In this document: positions 59,834-64,000 of the stretch, piece after piece
How positions within the stretch are numbered: the stretch's first letter is position 1
Layout: each line of letters starts with the position of its first letter
From: Pachyseris speciosa
Taxonomy: Eukaryota; Cnidaria; Anthozoa; Scleractinia; Pachyseridae
DNA length: 64,000 nucleotides
NCBI GenBank assembly: GCA_016490735.1
Contig: JAEMWC010000005.1
Location: 2,573,501-2,637,500 of the forward strand
Direction: 5' to 3'
Position numbers and translations under genes: made by a program
The notes under the pieces: generated by a model
Told to the model about the DNA's origin: nothing
The model's input: the letters and a program-made list of their open reading frames with translations, nothing else
Database searches by the model: none

Positions 59834-59984
59834 TACTAACCTCGTTTTCTCGGTCCGTACTGTAGGTTACGGATCCTTGTTTTTCCCATTAATTTATGAC
59901 CCACGCGCTTCGCGCTTGGGCCATAAATCAACGGGAAAAAACTCGGTCCCTAACTTACAGCACGGACCTCGAACTCGGTTAGTA
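59834..59984. mobile_element. 150-bp foldback MITE
   Basis: Arms TACTAACCTCGTTTTCTCGG then TCCGTACTGTAGGTTACGGA on the left, and the reverse complement on the right ending CGAACTCGGTTAGTA. The arms meet at acccacgcgcttcgcgcttgggc. The arm similarity is strong with small indels. Confidence 0.65.
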
Positions 59985-59989
59985 GGAGG

Positions 59990-60084
59990 TATTTATGACT
60001 TATCCGTGCTTTCAATATTTTACTCGGGAGAATAGGGGCGGCAGGGGCACAGGGAGCTAGAGAGCAGAGAGCGGGAGTACACTG
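59990..60084 (+). repeat. Third (partial) copy of repeat R5
   Basis: Matches 38097-38192 (tttatgacttatccgtgctt, gggagaataggggc, gagcgggagtacactg). The match stops exactly where the putative LTR at 60085 begins, which supports insertion of the retrotransposon into an existing R5 copy. Confidence 0.65.
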
Positions 60085-60275
60085 TGTGTAAACCATATAC
60101 ACGTAGGACAACTTCGTTGAGATAATTCTAGACTGTATTCAGAGTTAAGATCGAGAATAAGACTTCACATTATTCACAAGACGACATTCTCAGAAAACTG
60201 CTTGAGTTCAATGTTCAGTTCGTGGGGGGTATACCGTGAGAACTCACGTGATAGTCGGACCCAGTTTTCGACACA
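60085..60275 (-). repeat. Putative 3' LTR of the BEL/Pao element
   Basis: On the minus strand it begins TGTGTCGAAAACTGGGTCCG and ends near GGTTTACACA, fitting the TG...CA rule. It follows a G-rich polypurine tract (60277-60294) that lies just beyond the pol reading frame. The 5' LTR lies outside the window, so the exact ends cannot be confirmed by comparison. Confidence 0.5.
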
Positions 60276-60276
60276 C

Positions 60277-60294
60277 TCCCCCCCCCCCTCCGTT
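60277..60294 (-). other. Polypurine tract of the BEL/Pao element
   Basis: On the minus strand GGAGGGGGGGGGGGAG lies directly before the LTR start, the position of the primer for plus-strand DNA synthesis in LTR retrotransposons. Confidence 0.5.
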
Positions 60295-60323
60295 GATTGA
60301 TATCATCAATCAAAGTTCAAAGT

Positions 60324-63300
60324 TTAAGAAATCTCACACAAAAGGCTAATCGCAACAAAAATACAGTTGACTTGCGAAATATAGTTAGAGTTAACTACTA
60401 CAACAGGGACATCCTCATCCCTCACGACTGTAATAGGAACAACGTTTGCTCTCTGAGGCTCAGGGTTGGCAGTTTCGGTGTCCAGCTTCACTTCCAAGGG
60501 GTAGAGCCTCTGCACGGGGCGTCTCCATACTGAAGTAGGCGAATTTCCGGACTTTACTCTCACTACTGCACTTCGAACTTCACCATCTCAACCAGGAAGT
60601 AAATGCCGAACCCTTCCAAGGCGCCACAGCTGTCTTGGAATCTTGTTCTAATGTATGCACACTACATCGCCCACTTGAACCTTACGCAGCGAGTTTACTC
60701 TCTTAGAACAATGATGTTGTTCTCTTAGTTGTGTCCGATACTCCGATCGCCATCGGTTCCAGAAATGATCCAGGATGCGCAGGTACCTTGCTCTCTTTGT
60801 GAGCGTTTCCTTCGTTTGCGCAACTTCGTTGGAAGAGCTCTTAGATGGAATTGACAGAATTCTACGGCCAATCACTAGATGAGAAGGCGTCAGTGGCTCA
60901 TCGATTTCATCGTAGACGTAAGTCAGTGGTCGCGATTTCAAGACCGCTTCAACTTCTACCAGGGCAGTAGACAGTTCGTCATAGTTCAATCGAGCATGGC
61001 GTAGACACTTCTTCAAACTTACCTTGACAGAATTTACCAGCCGTTCAAAAAAAAACCACCCCACCAAGGGGCTGCTTCGACATTAAACCTCTATTTCGTG
61101 CCATCACGCTGACAATAGGTCTGCACCCTTGGGTCCTTAAATGTCTTTCCATTGTCACTGACAATCAAGGTTGGGGTTCCGCGTCTTCCCTTAAATCGAG
61201 TAAGGACTCTGATAAAACTTCCTGCATTCAGACTTGGCACAAGTTCTAGGTGAACAGCTCGGCTTGTAGCACATGTGAACAAGGCTATGTACACTTTGTT
61301 CATCTCTCCTTTCTTGCAAAATACGTCCCTGACAAACATGGGACCAGCAAAATCCACTCCAACGCGCGTGAATGCAAACTCATCGATTAACCGGAAATCA
61401 GGCAGAGGAGGGGAAGGAGGAACTGCGTAGTTTCTACCTTCTATCTTCTTATAAACAGAACATCTTCTAATCACAGTCTTCACAGCTTGTCTTCCCTTTG
61501 TCACCCAGAAGCAGGACCTTAGCTCTGTAAGTGTATCTCTAACACCGTTGTGTAGAACCTTGAGATGGCATTCACTGATGACCAAGTCTGTGAAGTGAGA
61601 CAATCTTGGCAGAAATATCGGAAAGCGAGCGTTCAATGGAATTGGTGCATTCTTGAGACGGCCTCCACACCTCAGAATTCCCTTGTCATCTGTAAAGAGT
61701 GATAACGAGACCTTGACCTGGTCAAATGTCTTGTCTTCGAGAACAGTTCTTTGCACCTCCTTAATCCAAAGGTCTCTGGCTTGATCAAGCTCTTTTAGCT
61801 TTAATTCTCCAACAATCAACTCCTTCTTGACTCGTCTTCGTTTCAGATTAGATACAAAACGCAAAACGTACGCGGTAACTCGTACTAGTCTTTGTAGACT
61901 ACTGAACCTTTCCAAAAGAATGATACAGCCAAGAGTTACTGGATTCCCTGACGTCACTCTGTTAGAGACAACGTTCGCAAGAACGGTACTGTTACGCTGT
62001 TTACTAGTCAAAGTTCCTTTCTTCAGTTCAAGGCGAGGATCTGATTCATTGCTTTTGGCCTCAGAATTCTTTGGAAGATTCGGCCAGACCTCCTTACTCT
62101 TCAGAAGAAACTCAGGGCCATTCTACCACAAGTGATTGGTCACAAGCTTAGAAGCCAATGAACCACGAGAACAGATATCAGCTGGATTAGAATCTGAGGG
62201 GCAGTAATCCCACTGAGTTGGCTTCACGAGTCGACGAATCTCAACCACTCTATTTTGAACGAATTGCTTAAATTCTCTGTTTGCATCCCAAATCCACCAC
62301 AGAGCAATTTGAGTGTCTGACCAGCAGAATACCGAATCAACGTTCAGTGTTCCTTCAAATGCTGTCAAGACAGTGTTTATCAATCGAGCCAGAATCAGAG
62401 CACCCAGTAATTCCAGTCGGGGTATAGTGTTTCCATTAATGGGTGCAACTCGAGTTTTCGATGACACAAGCTGGGTGAATACAGTTCCGTCAGTTAATTC
62501 AATGCGTATATAGACAGCTGCTCCATATGCTTTCTCAGATGCATCAGCAAATCCATGGAATTGGACGCTTTGCAAATCTACTGATGACGAACCATGAAAA
62601 TAATGCCTCTTCAAGTGTACTGCTCCAACTTCCTTCGCATCTTGAACAAGCTTCAGCCACTGTTCATGAAGAAATGAATCAACAGGGTCGTCCCAGTCCA
62701 TCTTAGACTTACAAACAGATTGGAAGATGATCTTCAACAGAATGATGACCGGGCTCAGCAGACCAAGCGTGTCATACAGCTTACTTGTCGTACCAAGAAT
62801 AGTTCTCTTTGTAACAGGATCACTACTCTTGGATCCCAATGGAGAGGCCAGGTCCAGGGAGAGCACATCTTTCTGACTGTCCCATCCAACTCCAAGTACC
62901 TTACACCTTACAGTGCTGGTGTTGTTCCTTGTCTCGAACAGAGAACTTGAGAAAGTCTGATCTTCCTCTTGAACCTGGTGTTCTTCAGCAGATTGAGTTG
63001 GAACTTCATTGACCTGGAGCGACTCACTTTCAGATTCTTCAATTCTTTCCTGTACTAGTGCAGAGTTAGAAACCCACTTTCGCATATTGAATCCTCCACT
63101 CTTGAAGGATGACTTCAGATTGTTGTACATCTCGAGAACTAGATCATCAGAATTGTCTCCGCCAACAAAGTCATCCACATACAAGCTTTTCAGCACACTC
63201 TCAGCAAATTCTTTGGAAATGTCAGTGGAGGTTAGGTGATGACGAATTGTTACATTTAACAAGAAGGGGCTTGAAGATACGCCAAAAGCAACTCTTGCAA

Positions 63301-64000
63301 ATCGATAAACTTGAAGATTCGGGTGTTTGCTGGTGATGTCATCAACCCACAGGAAGCGAAGATAGTCACGATCTCTTGGGTCAACTGAAACATTCAGAAA
63401 GGCTTTCGCAATGTCTCCTGTGATGGCCACCTTATGAACACGGAACCTCAACAGGATGTCATAAATAAGGGGAGACAGCGGTGGACCAGCATAAAGACAG
63501 TCATTAAGGCTAGGTGTGGTTCTTTCTGCTCTAGCACTGGCATCATAATCCACGCGCAACTTTGTGGTTTCCTTGTCAACACGAATCACTTCATGATGAG
63601 GGATGTAATGCACCTTTCCCACACCATTGTTAGTCCCTTGTTCCACTGGTTCAACAATTCCTTCTTTCACCTGCTCTTGTATGACATCATTGTAGTGCCT
63701 TGACACATCAGGTATAAGACTCAGACGCTTCAAGAGTGACACCAGCCTCGATTTGCATAACACAAAATTATCTGGAAGAAGTTCATGATCCTCCTTAAAG
63801 GGTAGCCGCACTTGATACCTTCCTTCCACGAATTCAACTTCACTGACAAACTTGTCGTACAGAGTCACACTGTTATCTTGGATTCCAAGAGATTCATAGT
63901 CCCAGAATTTTCTCAGTTCAGATGCAAGCTCATCATGATGGACAACACTTGATTCTACTTTCAGAACATGAGTCGCGGTGAGATTCACAGTGTTGGCATG
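60324..64000 (-). pseudogene. BEL/Pao LTR retrotransposon pol, degraded, continues beyond window
   Basis: Domains in order from the right edge: reverse transcriptase (about 63.9-62.9 kb) with the catalytic YVDDF near 63170; RNase H with FHGFADASEKAYGAA (about 62.6-62.5 kb) and a following RNase H/A17-like region; a zinc-binding H-H-C segment and integrase core (about 61.6-61.0 kb) with GVDFAGP and SDNGKTF holding two catalytic Asp, then FFERLV with the Glu; and a C-terminal domain ending RRPVQRLYPLEV (about 60.52 kb). This order and the integrase tail are typical of BEL/Pao. The frame is open to the right edge. It is broken by in-frame TAG at 62123-62125, 61091-61093 and 60648-60650, TGA at 60588-60590, and a frame change at a T run (plus-strand A run at 61047-61055). 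It cannot make an intact polyprotein. Gag and protease would lie outside the window. Confidence 0.9.

Noticed and set aside
62313..63703. Plus-strand ORFs of 66-89 codons at the right edge
   Set aside because: They are shadows of the minus-strand BEL/Pao pol frame.

Overview
The window is animal nuclear DNA, most likely from a stony coral (Scleractinia, Cnidaria). The base composition is AT-rich, genes are split into many short exons with GT/AG introns, and the spaces are packed with foldback DNA transposons, tRNA-derived SINEs, LINE fragments and one BEL/Pao retrotransposon. One gene resembles a coral skeletal-organic-matrix protein family. I see no bacterial operons, CRISPR array or rRNA.

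Three host genes can be read. (1) 10236-35987, minus strand: a complete 16-exon gene for the regulatory subunit 3 of protein phosphatase 4 (SMEK/Falafel, PPP4R3), about 754 residues, open from start to stop. It fills 40 % of the window because its introns carry at least eight transposable elements. (2) 40696-43796, plus strand: a four-exon secreted fibrinogen-related, SOMP-5-like gene with a TATA box and a poly(A) signal. Its last exon has an in-frame stop and a frameshift, and a LINE ends directly against that exon's splice acceptor. (3) 46690-50454, minus strand: the 3' part of a CFAP36 (CCDC104)-like ciliary protein gene. Its large exon is shifted twice by single extra A bases in short A runs.

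Layout. 1-10.2 kb: no recognisable gene apart from one doubtful ORF; several MITEs with clear target duplications, a SINE and a tandem 0.68-kb duplication. 10.2-36 kb: PPP4R3 with intronic elements, including an inverted pair of 0.75-kb repeats, a RecQ-helicase-like fragment, two related 1.8-2.5-kb composite transposons (one holding a telomere-like array), a 1.5-kb Tc1/mariner-like element and a 431-bp TTAA-flanked palindrome. 36-46.7 kb: promoter side of PPP4R3, LINE fragments, the SOMP-5-like gene, a SINE and a foldback MITE. 46.7-50.5 kb: CFAP36 with an 0.8-kb purine-only tract in one intron. 50.5-60 kb: a transposon graveyard, including an L1/Tx1-type LINE interrupted by a tRNA-headed SINE, four nested inverted-repeat elements, and a TTAA-flanked MITE with a perfect YY1-like palindrome. 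60-64 kb: the 3' LTR and pol of a decayed BEL/Pao element, running off the right edge.

No pathway links the three genes; they are ordinary neighbours. The most notable biology is in the mobile DNA: an end module that lies in opposite orientations in two copies of one transposon family, inverted copies of that family flanking two in-frame exons of PPP4R3, and a stack of nested elements with a transposase DNA-binding relic. All family names rest on reading translated motifs by eye, without database searches.
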